Below are positions 1 through 11,029 of a stretch of 64,000 nucleotides of DNA, piece by piece; position 1 is the first letter of the stretch; each line of letters starts with the position of its first letter. The notes under the pieces are model-generated. The model was not told the DNA's origin, searched no databases, and was given only the letters and a program-made list of their open reading frames with translations. The translations under genes and the position numbers were made by a program. Origin of the DNA: Candidatus Altimarinota bacterium (GTDB lineage Bacteria; Patescibacteriota; Gracilibacteria; BD1-5; UBA6164); the NCBI GenBank assembly GCA_013368515.1, contig JABWCI010000004.1, positions 1 through 64,000 of the forward strand. Direction: 5' to 3'.

Positions 1-62
1 TCACACTTACAGAAAAACCAGAAACATATTCTTGAAAAATAAGTTGATATATATCATGATAA
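1..62 (+). CDS. 3' end of an unidentified gene (partial)
   Basis: Reading frame 3 is open from the window edge and ends in TAA at 60-62, giving roughly TLTEKPETYSGKISGYISG with three in-frame TGA(Gly) codons. It is followed by a terminator, which fits a gene end. It is too short to identify; rpsO often precedes pnp, but this tail does not look like S15. Confidence 0.3.
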
Positions 63-83
63 TTAAAGCCAATAAATAATTTT

Positions 84-113
84 AAAAAAAGAGTTTTTAA
101 ACTCTTTTTTTTG
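84..113 (+). terminator. Rho-independent terminator
   Basis: An A-tract and GAGTTT pair with AAACTC and a T8 tract. It sits just after the partial gene at the window start. Confidence 0.6.
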
Positions 114-277
114 TGTTTTAAAAGTTTTGTTTTATAATTGTTTTAATATTTTCTAATAGAATATCTAAATGATGAAATGTTTAAGTAAATCTTTTGTTTT
201 TTATAAAATATTTATTTAGATATTTCATTATTTGTTCTTTTAGAAGATATTTTTTTTATATTTTTTATTTTGTTTTT

Positions 278-2578
278 ATGCACAATTTATCAGATAAAAA
301 TGCTACAAAGATAATTCCTTTGAAAAAAACTTATGATATAGAAGGAAGTAAAATAACTCTTGAGACAGGGAAATTATGACTTTTAATAAATGCTGCTGTT
401 ACTATCAGTGATGACAATGATAATATCTTGTTTGTAACAACTTGATTTAAACAAGAATGATTAAATGAAAAAGCAGATTTTTTCCCTCTTATAGTAGAGT
501 GGCAAGAAAAATTTTATGCAACTTGAAAAATCGGTTGAAATAGATTTCAAAGAAGAGAATGAAAACCAACAGATGATGCTACATTGACAGCTAGAATTGT
601 TGATAGGCCAATCAGACCAATGTTTCCAAAAGGTATAGTAAATGATACACAAATAATAGCTACTGTTTTATCTGCTAGCTGAGAAAAAAATCTATGATTT
701 TGGTGAATAGTTTGAGCTAGTTTATGATTGACAATGGCTTGAACTCCTTTTGAGTGACCAGTTTCATGATGTAGGCTTGTTTTAACTAAATCTTGAGAAT
801 ATATTTTTAATCCAACTCAAGAACAAGAAAATGATGCAAAATTAAATCTTCTTACGGCGGGAACTCTTGATGCTATTACTATGGTAGAAGCATGAGCTTT
901 TGAAGTAAGTGATGAAGAAATGGTAAGTGCTTTAGAAAAATCTCATGAAATTATCAAAAAAATTTGTGAAGCACAAAATGATTTTATAAATGATTATAAA
1001 AAATTATTTTGAATACCTGAAGTAAAAGTTGTTTATAATAAACCAGATGAAACTTTATATGAGGAAGTAAAACAATTTTTAACAGAAGAAAAAATGGAAG
1101 TTCTTTATAATAAAGCAAAAAAAGAATTTCAAAGTGAACTTGATAAATTAGATGTTGAAGTAAGAGAATATCTAGTTTCAAAATGATGTATTATTTGAGA
1201 TTCTGAAAGTATTGTTACTTGAACTTGTAGTGTAGATGAAGTTAAAAAAATTGATGAATCATCTGTTTGAGCTCTTGTTTATAAAAGAGTTAAAGAAATA
1301 ATGAGAAAAAATATCTTAAAAAATGATAAAAGACTTGATGGTAGAGCTTTAGATGAAGTAAGAGAAGTTATTTGAGAAGTATGATTATTACCTAGAACAC
1401 ATGGTTCAGCCTTGTTTCAAAGAGGTATGACACAAGCTCTTAGTATAACTACACTTTGAGGTCCTGATGATGTTCAAACTCTTGATGGTATGATGCCAGA
1501 AGATGAAAAAAGATATATTCATCATTATAACTTTCCTCCATATTCAGTTTGAGAAGTGAGAATGATGAGATGAGTTGGTAGAAGAGAAATAGGGCATTGA
1601 GCATTGGCAGAAAGAGCTTTGATTGCTGTTTTACCAGATGAAAGTGAATTTCCATATACTATTAGAGTAGTTTCTGAAATTACTACTTGTAATGGTTCTA
1701 GTTCTATGGCATCTGTTTGTGGTTCTACAATGAGTCTTATGCATGCTTGAGTTCCTATAAAAAATCCAGTTGCATGAGTTGCAATGTGAATGATATATGA
1801 TGAAGAAACTCATGAATATAAAATACTTAGTGACATACAAGCTCAAGAAGACTTTTTATGAGATATGGATTTTAAAGTTGCTAGAACTAAAAATGGTATT
1901 ACAGCTATGCAACTTGATGTTAAAATCAAATGATTAAAAATGGATGTATTTAGAAAAGCATTTTTTCAATCTCAAAGTGCTATCTCTTATATACTTGATA
2001 GAATGCTTAGCGTTATTCCTAAGCCAAATGAAAAACTTTCTCCATATGCACCACTTATAATGACTATAAGTGTACCAGTTGATAAAATAAGTCCAATTAT
2101 TTGAAAATGATGAGAAAATGTTCAAAGAATGGAAAAAGAATATGGTGTAAAAATATCTATTGCTGATGATTGAGTTACTACTATAACTGCATTAAATCAA
2201 GAATGATGAGAAAAGGTAATTGCTGAAATAAAAGCTATATTATGGACTCCTGAAGTGTGATATAAATGAACATGATTTGTTTCAAAAATAATTGATTGAA
2301 CATGAGCAATTGTTGAATTTAAAGGTAAATCATGAATGATTCATATTTCAAAACTTACTTATAAAAGAATAGAAAAAGTTGAAGATGTTGTAAAAGTTTG
2401 AGATATTGTAAATTTTGAAATAGTTGAAATAAATCTTGAAAAATGAAGAATTGGTTTAAAAAGAGAATTAAGTGAAAAAGAATTAAAAGAATTAGAAGAA
2501 ATCAAAGCTAAAAAAGATGCTGAATTAAAATCTAAACATGATGCTCTAATAACAAAAAATGAAACTGAACAAAAATAA
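278..2578 (+). CDS. pnp: Polyribonucleotide nucleotidyltransferase (PNPase)
   Basis: A 766-residue protein, somewhat longer than the usual ~710. It degrades RNA 3'-5' by phosphorolysis in the cytoplasm. The first RNase PH domain carries [15 protein letters not shown] near residue 104, and the second carries [13 protein letters not shown] near 370 and [18 protein letters not shown] domain follows (IIGKGGENVQ near 606), then an S1 domain (about 659-725). Many conserved glycines, including that of SVCGSTM and others around it, are a mix of GGT and TGA codons. The ATG at 278 gives the natural N-terminus; the longer open frame upstream is hydrophobic and unlike PNPase. There is no Shine-Dalgarno sequence. 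A hairpin terminator follows directly. Confidence 0.97.
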
Positions 2579-2579
2579 T

Positions 2580-2612
2580 AAAAACTGCTTTTAAAAGCAG
2601 TTTTTATTATTG
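2580..2612 (+). terminator. Terminator after pnp
   Basis: AAAACTGCTTTT pairs with AAAAGCAGTTTT and a T-tract, starting right after the pnp stop. Confidence 0.8.
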
Positions 2613-2669
2613 ACTTAGTATATTTTTTATATATTATATATTTGTTTTAGAAAAGTAATATTAAATTAT

Positions 2670-3071
2670 ATGTTTTGATGACTTATAAGAAAATATTGAA
2701 TTAGTTGACTTAAAAGAGATATAAAAAAGATATGAGTTAGTGAAACCTATTTTATAGAGTGTTTGAATCTATCAACAAATGATGATATAGTCGACCTTGA
2801 TACTGTTCCAATTGATAAACTTGAAAAAATATCATCTTTAGTTAAAGATATAGTTTTTCATTTAGTAGCTTTAAATACAGTCGTAAAATCTATTTGAGAA
2901 GAAAATATTTGAGATGACTTTGATTTCTCTTGAGCTAATCTTTCAAAAAAAGTTACTAGAATAGCAGGTTCTAATGATTTATCATCTTCTCAAGTTAGAG
3001 AATATGTAAGAGATAGAAATTTGTATGTTAAAAGATTATTAGATCCAAGATTAAAAAATAAAATATCCTAA
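2670..3071 (+). CDS. Hypothetical protein, 133 aa
   Basis: An open frame in code 25 from ATG 2670 to TAA 3071, with typical local codon use (seven or eight TGA-Gly). The sequence starts MFGGLIRKYGISGLKRDIKK and is mostly helical and charged, with a segment VHFHLVAL-like near the middle and a basic C-terminus (REYVRDRNLYVKRLLDPRLKNK). No signal peptide or membrane segment is visible. I do not recognise the family. It stands alone between two terminators, the second of which overlaps its stop and probably serves both strands. Confidence 0.65.
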
Positions 3072-3090
3072 TTTAGGATATTTTATTTTT
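3060..3090. terminator. Bidirectional terminator
   Basis: AAAATATCCTAA pairs with TTTAGGATATTTT, flanked by A- and T-tracts. It lies between convergent genes and overlaps both stops. Confidence 0.65.
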
Positions 3091-3761
3091 TAATCTTTTA
3101 ATATGAATCATTCTCATATAATAGTTTCTATATTCATATATTTAGATATTTTATTTCTAAGATTATATAGTGTAACATTTAGATTATTATCTGAAACTCA
3201 GGTTCAGTCAAAATCTCACCATATCGATTTTACAAGCTTTGCTCTAGGAATAACTTTGTTTATATTAAGTAAAAATAACTCTATAAGCATAAGTTCTTTT
3301 TTTGAGAAATTTATTTCTTTGTTTACTCAATAAATAAAATTTTTTGATTTTATATCAAATTGTATTCTTTTGTATGTTATTATATTATTTTTTAAATTTG
3401 ATTCTCTTCTGGTAACTGACCTTATTCTTGCTATAAGTTCAGTAATAGAATATGGTTTTTGTAAATAATCATCAGCTCATAAATCAAGTCAATATACTTT
3501 TTTTTCTATATTGTTATATCAAGATGTTATTATTATAGGACTAGATATATTTTTATTATTCCTTAACCATTTTATGATTTTAAATCATTCATTTTTTCAC
3601 TCTAAATTTATATCAACTATAAATATATCGCTATTATCCTGAAAGTTATCTATAAATTTCTTACTATTTGTATAAATAGAAACCAAGTACGATTCTTTTT
3701 TTAATCTTTTAGCTAAATTTTCGGCTAACTTATAATCGTCTTCTATAATTGTTATTTTCAT
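3090..3761 (-). CDS. OmpR/PhoB-type response regulator (1)
   Basis: 223 residues. The receiver domain has acidic residues D8/D9, phospho-acceptor D50 (IFIVDINLEG), T79 and K102 (LQKPYS). A winged-helix effector fills residues ~130-223 (FSKKELMLIELFL, NNLNVTLYNLRNK, GEGFIL). This is the layout of a transcription factor switched by phosphotransfer from a histidine kinase. It is the last gene of a minus-strand operon after an EAL protein (4479-5519) and a second regulator (3801-4466), 39 nt downstream of the latter. The two regulators are clear paralogues. A cognate kinase could be the one at 6543-8648. Confidence 0.93.
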
Positions 3762-3800
3762 TTTTTGTTATAAATTAAGATCCAGGAGAGACTTTAATTA

Positions 3801-4466
3801 TTATTTTAGCATATATCATCTATTAACCATAGTTTTTAAATTAAATGATTTACCTAATTTTTTTCTTATTTTTGATATTGTAACATTTATTGTATTATCA
3901 GTAACATCAATTTCATCAAATTTTCACCATACAGAGTTTATTATATCAATCTTTTTAACAGGTTTTCAAATATTTAATATCATATATTCTACAAATTGAA
4001 TTTCTTTTGATGTTAAATCAATTATGACTCAGTTTTTTTTAATAATCTTCTCATTAAAATTAAAGATTAAGTCATTGTATTTTATTTCTGAATTATTTGT
4101 TTTTTCATAGCTTCTTCTTATCAGTGCTCTTATTCTTGCCTCTAGTTCTTCTATTGAATATGGTTTAGCTAAATAATCATCTGCTCACAAATCAAGTCAA
4201 TAAATTTTTTTCTCTAAATCCCAATATCAAGATGTAATAATTATTGGAGTTTTACTATCCCTTTTTGACCTTATATGTTTTATTATATCAAATCAATTTC
4301 AATCATTTAAAGAGATATCAATTATATATAAATCTGAATTTAGATTATTTTCATTTATGAATTCATTATATGAATTAAATATTTTTGTATTGTATCAATT
4401 TCTATTTAATTTTTTAGCTATATTGTTTGATAAAATCTTTTCATCTTCTATTATTGTTATATGCAT
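3801..4466 (-). CDS. OmpR/PhoB-type response regulator (2)
   Basis: 221 residues. The receiver has phospho-acceptor D50 (LYIIDISLND), switch T79 (ITSGY) and the lysine of LAKPYSIEELEARI. The C-terminal winged helix includes LTSKEIQFVEYM and DNTINVTISKIRKKLG, the latter being the usual recognition helix. It starts only 12 nt after the stop of the EAL gene, so the two are almost certainly co-transcribed and may be translationally coupled. It is a paralogue of the regulator just downstream, suggesting a local duplication. Target genes are unknown; the 11-bp repeats at 5601-5622 are a plausible binding site. Confidence 0.93.
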
Positions 4467-4478
4467 TTTCTTTTTTTA

Positions 4479-5519
4479 TTATTTAGAGTTTTTTATTATA
4501 TTAAGAATTTTTTCATCTTTACTATAAAATCATTGGAATAATTCTATTCATAAAATATTTTTTACAAAATTATATAATTCTAAGTTTTCAATCCATTCTG
4601 CTACTACTTTAACTCATTTTTTATATAAATTTCTTATCTCTGTAACTATATTATTTATTATAGATTCAAAAAGTTTTTTATTTTCTTTATATAATTTATA
4701 AATTGATTGAATAGTTTTTCAATCTAATTTTATTATATCTACGCTATCTCATAATAAAATTATATTTTTAATGCTATCTTTTATTTTTTCTACATTTGTT
4801 TCTATATCATCTAGTGCAATTTTTACTCAAATTAATTTTAATTTTTTTATTTTGTCTTTAAAATCTTGCGTATTTGGAATTTCTTCATTTTCAAGAATCT
4901 CAATTATTATTAATTCATTTTTTAATTTTACAGAATACTTTACGCTTAATTCATATATTATATTTAAAAAATTATCATTGATTATGTCAGATACTTCTGC
5001 ATTTATAGATGTAGGACTTGCAACTTTTCATTCACTTATATCTTTAAATATTTTTTCAGCTACTAAATAAAATGTATTTATTCATGCTCATATTCATTTA
5101 TGGATTTCTATAAAATCAAAATGATTAAAATCTCATTTTTCTGACTTTACTCTTAAAAGTCACTCATTAAAAACTACTTCATAATTTCAAGATAATATAT
5201 TTTGATATTCAATTGATATTTCTGTATTTTGATAAAGTATATTTAAAAAATCAGATTTAAGTTCCATATATGTTTTAGCAGAAAAATTCATATTTTTATA
5301 TTTTTCAGCTTTAACTAAAAATCACTTAAATATATGACTAAATTTTTCACAAAAATTTAGTATAATTAAGAATTCTTTTTTAAGTATTTCTATATTTATT
5401 AAGTCATCAACATTATTTTTTGTTTTATCTATAAATTTTAAAACATCTCATGAAAATAAATGAGATATAGAATTCTCACTTTGATTTTTTTTATTTAAAT
5501 TTTCTGTATTATTATACAT
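4479..5519 (-). CDS. EAL-domain protein (c-di-GMP phosphodiesterase or receptor)
   Basis: 346 residues with no membrane segment. The first ~100 residues are helical and unrecognised. Residues ~105-340 match an EAL domain: YQNIL...EGLLRV (EAL becomes EGL), SINAEVSD (metal-binding Asn), IIEILENE (Glu), IALDDIET (the Asp-Asp pair), VDIIKLDG (Lys), VVAEWIE (Glu) and QGFYSK (Gln). Nearly all catalytic and metal-ligand positions are kept, although the loop after DD lacks the usual FGTG. The family hydrolyses c-di-GMP, and inactive members bind it. It is the first gene of an operon with two response regulators. No GGDEF cyclase is visible in the window. Confidence 0.8.
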
Positions 5520-5595
5520 TTTAAGTCAATTATAAAAATAATTACATTTATTATATTCATACCATATTAACACAACCTTAATTTTTTGATATAAA

Positions 5596-5637
5596 ATTAT
5601 ATTTTGTAACTATTTTGTAACTTTATTTATGTATAAA
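5596..5637. promoter_or_regulatory. Divergent promoter region with tandem 11-bp operator
   Basis: ATTTTGTAACT occurs twice head-to-tail at 5601-5611 and 5612-5622, exactly 11 bp apart. That is the geometry of OmpR/PhoB-family direct-repeat sites. A TATAAT-like -10 (minus strand, 5601-5596) faces the EAL operon. A TATAAA (plus strand, 5632-5637) lies about 9 nt after the repeats, as in a Pho-box-activated promoter, facing the gene at 5669. Binding by a neighbouring regulator is inferred. Confidence 0.55.
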
Positions 5638-5668
5638 AGTTATATTTATTATTTAAATATATATATAT

Positions 5669-6487
5669 ATGACTTTAATTAAAGAGGTAAATACAAAAAT
5701 ACTATCTGAAAATGAATTATCTGAAATGTGAAAAATTCAAAAAGATATGTGGGCATATTGATTATGAGAATATGTAAGATGTAATTGTTGTAATAAAATT
5801 CATTCTAAAAATGATATTTTTTGACATCTATCTTATGAAATCAAGAGGGAGTCAGTTACAAAATTGGAAGAAATATTTTTATGAGACTCAATTCGTTGTA
5901 AAAAATGTGATTCTACAAATACTGATTTTATTTACGATGTTTCAACTAATATAGAAATTTTTAGAGATAGGTATAAACAAAAGTCATTTTTAATTTTATC
6001 TTATAGTCAATCATGAGATATAGTTTGATTCTGTGACTGATATATAGATAGTTTAGAAAATATTTATAAAAAAGATTTGAAACAACATTATCCAAATTTA
6101 GATCTAAATTTATTATCATGAAAAATACAGGATAAATTATTATTAGATTCTATTGAAGATATATTGTTTTTTTCTTCTTTATGAACTTATGAAAAAAATT
6201 CATCATTGAAATTGGCTTTTGATTTGTTTAAAAATTTTTTAAAAACAATTAAGTTATCTGATGAAAAAATATGATTTACAGAGTTAGATAGAAATAACCC
6301 ATTATATTTTATATATCAAGTTATTTGAAGATTATCACTAGGTATATCTAGTGATAATGTTTTTAATACAAGTGCTTGTTATGATTCAGATTTATGTGTT
6401 TTCCCAAGAGAAAGCTTAGATTTTTTTAGGAATAACTGAGATTATTCTTTAAAAGATTTTTTAAGATTGATTAAATCAAAAAATTAA
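5669..6487 (+). CDS. Zinc-ribbon protein of unknown function, possibly GNAT-like
   Basis: 272 residues. Two CxxC pairs (CNCC near residue 38 and CKKC near 76, with a His in between) suggest a zinc ribbon. The following segment SFLILSYSQSGDIVGFCDGYI resembles the beta-strand core of a GNAT acetyltransferase, but I cannot find a convincing acetyl-CoA loop. The remaining ~150 residues are helical and unrecognised. There is no signal peptide. It is transcribed divergently from the EAL/regulator operon, across the tandem repeats, and precedes a kinase/regulator pair, so it may belong to the same signalling regulon. Confidence 0.6.
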
Positions 6488-6542
6488 AATCTTTTTGATT
6501 AATTTAAAATTTTCTTATAAATTAATTATTAATACATTATTT

Positions 6543-8648
6543 ATGGTAATTATGAGTTCTTATGTAATTATATATTTTATAATTTTATTACTAATATTAT
6601 ATTTATGATTGTTGACTAAAAAAAATTATAAAAATATTAGTTGAGATTATTACTTCATTTTTAGTTATTTGTGAGCATTTTGGGTTCTTTTATATTTTAT
6701 TTTCTACATTATTGATAATATTTTTTATTTATTGATTATATCTAAAACAACTTTTTTATTATCAATTTTATCATTATATTTTTTTATTAAATTTATATTT
6801 AGTATAGGAGATTTTACTTATACTAAAATAATTAAAAAACATGAACTAATCATTATTATTTTCTTGATTATCTTATATTTATTTACAGATCTAATTATAA
6901 ATGATATTTGATATAGTAAAGATTCTAGTATATATTATGAAATATATTGAAAATTTATTTATTTTCATTATTTTATAACTATTTTATTATTTTTTTGAAT
7001 AATATATTCATTTTATTTTAAGTTTAAAACATTGGAATATATAAACAAAATTAGATTAAAAATAATATTTTATTCATTTTTGTTTTTCTTGTTTTTTTGA
7101 ATTTTATTTCAAACCATATTACCATACTTTTGATTATATTTTTTTTATAAAGAACTTATATATTTTTTGTTTCCTTTCATAATATTATCTTGGTACTCTT
7201 CAACTAGATATCATTTTTCTGATATAGTTCTTAAATATAACCAAATATTTTCTTTTATACTTTCTACTTTAATCACAATAATTATTATATTTTATGGGAA
7301 AAGTATAAATTTAAATAATCCAACTATAAATGATTTTTGGTGAATCAGTAATAATTTCACATATTCAGATGTTATATTTTCTATAATTTTCTTTTCTATA
7401 TTTTATAAAACATTTATATCTTTATTACCATTAAATAAAGATTATTATAATTTTTCAAAACTATTAAATAAATTAAAAGAACAAATACCATTTTTGATTG
7501 ATTTTGATTGATTACAAGAACATTTAAGGAAATTTATATCTGATAACTTTAAAGTTAATTATACAAATATTAATTTAAATATAGATAAAAATATCCAAAT
7601 CTATGAATTTTTTGATAATAAAAAAAATAATGATATTTTTATTAATGATATTGTTTTTTTGTCAGAAAATAAATATAGATTTGATTTAGAAAAATTAAAA
7701 AATGAATTAAATCCTGAAATTTATTTAATTATTCCTATGAGGGATAATTCACAAAAAATTATATGATTTTTTGAATTGTGAAAAAAACCTTTTAGAGAGC
7801 ACTATTTCACAGATGAAATAAGTATAATAAAAGATTTTTCTAATTTTTTATCATGACATTTAAAATATATTGAAATATATTCAAAGATTAATTATTTAAC
7901 TATAAATTTAGATACTGAAGTTGATAAGAAAACAATAGAATATAACAATTTAATAAATAAGCTTAAAGAGTTTATTTCTATTAGTTCACATGAAATTAAA
8001 ACTCCTATTATGTCTATTTCATTGCAGGTTGAAAGTATAGTTGATGATATAAATGATGGAAATACTGATATAGATTATATTAAAAATGAACTTAATTTAT
8101 TACAATCGCAAGTTTATAAAATTTCTGATTTAGTTAAAGTATTGTTTAATATTGAAAGATATGATATATGAAAAGTTTCACTTTATATAGAGAAAATAAA
8201 TTTAGAAAATTTATTTTTAGAAGAAATAGAATCTTTATATAGACTAAGTTCAGATTTAAAAATAGATTTTATATTCAATTGTGATATAGATTATATAGAT
8301 TTGGATAAAATACAATTTTCACAAGTAATTTCAAATTTATTACATAATGCACTTAAGTTTTGTTCTAAAGAAAAACCTATTATAAGTATTGATGTTAAAC
8401 AAATAAAAAATAATATAAGTATTAAAATTGAAGATAATTGAAATTGATTTAAAAAAAGAGAACAAGAATTTATTTTTGATAAATATTCTACTTGATATTG
8501 AAAATCAATATGACTTTGATTATGATTATATCTTTGTAAAAAAATAGTAGAATTTCATAATTGATTTATTAAAGCTTGAAACTCAAAAAAACTTTGATGA
8601 GCTATGATAACTATAAATATTCCGATATATCAAAAAAAAGAGAATTAA
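6543..8648 (+). CDS. Membrane sensor histidine kinase
   Basis: 701 residues. The first ~310 are very hydrophobic with about eight to nine predicted membrane spans, like a 7TM-type sensor. A cytoplasmic linker follows, possibly GAF-like (IYLIIPMRDNSQKIIGFFEL). The DHp H-box is ISSHEIKTP with His483, and the ATPase domain has an N-box NLLHNALKF near 598, a G1 box EDNGNGF and a G2 box GLGLGLYLCKKIVE. It should autophosphorylate on His483 and pass phosphate to a receiver. The regulator at 8716 is 67 nt downstream and is the likely partner. ATG 6543 is chosen; ATG 6552 is a close in-frame alternative. Confidence 0.93.
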
Positions 8649-8668
8649 TTCTCTTTTTTTTGATATAT
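8625..8668. terminator. Terminator (44-bp near-perfect palindrome)
   Basis: A palindrome centred on GAATTAATTC with A8/T8 arms and ATATATC/GATATAT ends. It overlaps the last codons and stop of the kinase gene and can act in both directions. Confidence 0.75.
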
Positions 8669-8715
8669 ATTTATTAATCTATAAAATAAAATTATTATTT
8701 ATATATAAAAATTAT

Positions 8716-9414
8716 ATGAATTTTTTAATAATTGAGGATGACGTATTTTTGGCTACTAAATTAAAATATTTATTTGATAAAAGAGATGCAACAAATATCG
8801 TAACTGTTGTAAATAATTATTTGGATTTTTTGGATGAAATATCAATTATTAAAATATATGATGTTATATTGCTTGATATAAATCTATGAGATAAAGTAAA
8901 ATCATGATATGATGTTTTAAAAATAATTAGAGAAAAGTCATCTCATATTCCAGTTATAATTGTCAGTTGAATTGATGATATAATGAATATGTCAAAATTT
9001 TTTAGCCTTGGAGCAAGTGATTATATAATAAAACCTTTTAGATTTGAAGAATTAGAAATTAGGGTATTAAAGTGGTTTAAAAATAATTTTTTGAAATTAG
9101 ACAATTTAAATAATAACAATATTTTTTATAATTGATTATTATATGATATTGATAAAAATGAATTTTATTTTAATTGAAAAAATATTGTTTTAACAAAGAA
9201 AAATAAATATTTATTATATATTTTCATTACAAATAAAGAGATTTTTTTATCTATGAATTTTATTGATAATAAATTATTTTGAAATAATGATGATTTTAAA
9301 ATTAAAAATATAAGAGTTTATATTTTTAGACTTAGAAAAATTCTTAAAATTTTATGAATAGATAATCGGATAAAAAACATAAGATGAGAGTGATATATTT
9401 TTAAAAAAAGATAA
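8716..9414 (+). CDS. Response regulator with degenerate winged-helix C-terminus (3)
   Basis: 232 residues. The receiver has EDD near residues 7-9, phospho-acceptor D54 (VILLDINLGD), an SG switch and the lysine of IIKPFRFEEL. The C-terminal ~100 residues look like a reduced OmpR effector (LTKKNKYLLYIFITN, KIKNIRVYIFRLRKIL, RGEGYIFKK). It probably pairs with the membrane kinase just upstream, although the terminator between them suggests its own promoter. It is more divergent than the two minus-strand regulators. Confidence 0.88.
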
Positions 9415-9456
9415 AATATGTTATAATGAATTATATTATTATTTATAATAAAAATA

Positions 9457-10008
9457 ATGTTAGAAAAAGAAATAAAAATACTTGAAATAAATAAAGAAGA
9501 AGTCATAAATAAGCTAGAAGCTCTTTGAGCAGTTAAATCATTTGATTGATTTATTCATGATATATATTATGATTTTATAGATTGAGATTGTAATAAATTA
9601 CAAGATAATAAAAGACTTTTTAGAGTGAGACAAAAATGAGAAGTACATCTTTATACTATTAAAAGAAAAAGAAATAAAATTTGTGAAGGTTGAGAAAAAT
9701 GATTGAAAGTAGCCGATGAATGAGAAAATACTATAACTGATGTTGATAGTTTTAAAAAAGTTTTAGAAAAATATGGTATGACTCAAACTAGAGAAAAGAA
9801 AAAACATAGAACTTCTTATAAACTAAATGAAGTTGAATTTGATATAGATGAATATGATTCAATTCCTCCACTTTTAGAAATAGAAGCTAAAACAAAAAAA
9901 GAAATAAAGCAATATATAAAGGAACTTTGATTAGAAAATCATATACAAAAAGATTTTGGTTCGAGAAAATTATTTGAGTATTATTGATTAGATTACTCTT
10001 ATTTATAA
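9457..10008 (+). CDS. CYTH-domain protein (class IV adenylate cyclase-like / triphosphatase)
   Basis: 183 residues, the full length of a single CYTH domain. It has the N-terminal ExExK signature (EKEIK, residues 3-7), tunnel basic residues in LFRVRQKG and YTIKRKR, the acidic strand VEFDIDEY, LLEIEAK, and the C-terminal KDFGSRKLFEYYGLDYS, which is typical of CyaB/ThTPase-type members. Family members use Mg2+ to act on triphosphates such as ATP, thiamine triphosphate or inorganic triphosphate; which one cannot be told here. A VTC polymerase of the same fold superfamily is encoded next door on the other strand. Confidence 0.88.
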
Positions 10009-10043
10009 AAAAATTAAGCAAACTTGTTTGCTTAATTTTTTTA
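10007..10043 (+). terminator. Terminator after the CYTH gene
   Basis: AAAAAATTAAGCAAAC pairs with GTTTGCTTAATTTTTT. Confidence 0.8.
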
Positions 10044-10052
10044 TAAATAAAC

Positions 10053-10092
10053 AAAAGAAAAAGTTAATGCTTAAGCATTAACTTTTTCTTTT
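10053..10092 (-). terminator. Terminator after the VTC gene
   Basis: A 19-bp perfect inverted repeat (AAAAGAAAAAGTTAATGCT and its complement) spanning the stop of the minus-strand gene. Confidence 0.75.
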
Positions 10093-10940
10093 GTAATATC
10101 TTTTGTAATATTTTTTGTTACATTATTTAAAGAAGTAATTCTATGAGTTGATTTTACAGTCTCCATTCTTATTTCTTTAATTTTTTCCATTGTTTCTCTA
10201 AAAGTATCATATTTTTGTGCTATACCAGAATAAACTACTCAAAGAGAATATTTACTACAGCTATTAGCTTTTTCGATTTTATTTTTATTCATTATCTTAG
10301 AAATATCTGATTCTTGTTTCATTGATTTACTTTCTATGATAACTAGGTTTTTTAAATCAATAGTTTCAGCATTTTTCTTTCTTAAATCAAGAGCTTTGAT
10401 ATCAAAATCAATAGTTAATCTCTCATCTCCAGATTTGCTTACCATAGTAATTCTTTTATATGTTGTTCTTATAGCTGGAGATATTTCAGGAGCTTTTTCT
10501 CATGAGTAGACACTTTGCCAAACTCAATCAAAAAATCTTTTTTTACCTCTAGTCATAAAACCATGTTCTCAAGCAGGAAATTCATATCTGTATTTATTTG
10601 TAACTCATGCATTTTTTTGTTTATATTCAAAAAATGCAATATTTGAATCTACATAATATCTAGTTCTTACTTTTGTTCTTGATTCTAATTTATTTTGATG
10701 TTGATTGTAAAATAGATAGTCAGAAGTATCCATATATACATTATCATAATTAAATACTTTTTTGCCATCAATTTCAAGTACATTAAATTTGTCTTTCAAT
10801 TCTTCTAATATAGAAGAAAATTGTTTTCAATTTAATAAAAATTTCACATCTATTCTTTTTAAAAAACTAGCTGTTGCATTTAATTCTTTCAAGCTTATTG
10901 CTTTAAAACTTTTTAATTTTGTACTATAATTAACTGGCAT
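10071..10940 (-). CDS. VTC-domain polyphosphate polymerase-like protein
   Basis: 289 residues. It begins with a VTC-type N-terminus (FLKRIDVKFLL). Tunnel strands follow: YDNVYMDTSDYLFYNQHQN, KVRTRYYVDS, AFFEYKQKN, then a basic patch TRGKKRFF, RLTIDFDI and VIIESKS. The acidic and basic residues pointing into a triphosphate tunnel are present. VTC proteins make inorganic polyphosphate from ATP, and bacterial stand-alone VTC proteins are soluble. It lies 89 nt downstream of a PiT phosphate transporter on the same strand, which supports a phosphate-uptake and polyphosphate-storage role. It lacks the usual vacuolar SPX and membrane domains. Confidence 0.85.
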
Positions 10941-11029
10941 ATTGTAATAATTAATAATTAATTTTGTTTTTGTTTTTTTGTTATAAATTTATTTTATCAC
11001 AATTTTTTTTATAGGTCAAAAAAATGACA

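Noticed and set aside
461-2125. Several short ATG-to-stop frames antisense to pnp
   Set aside because: They are shadows of pnp on the other strand; the code-25 frame on the plus strand explains the whole stretch with full-length homology.
278-2578. Stop-codon read-through or selenocysteine as the explanation for in-frame TGA
   Set aside because: TGA occurs many times per gene, in all genes and at glycine positions, without SECIS-like hairpins. Sense recoding is the only sensible reading.
5640-5670. AT dinucleotide run before the gene at 5669
   Set aside because: A short simple repeat expected in such AT-rich DNA; nothing beyond a leader sequence can be claimed.
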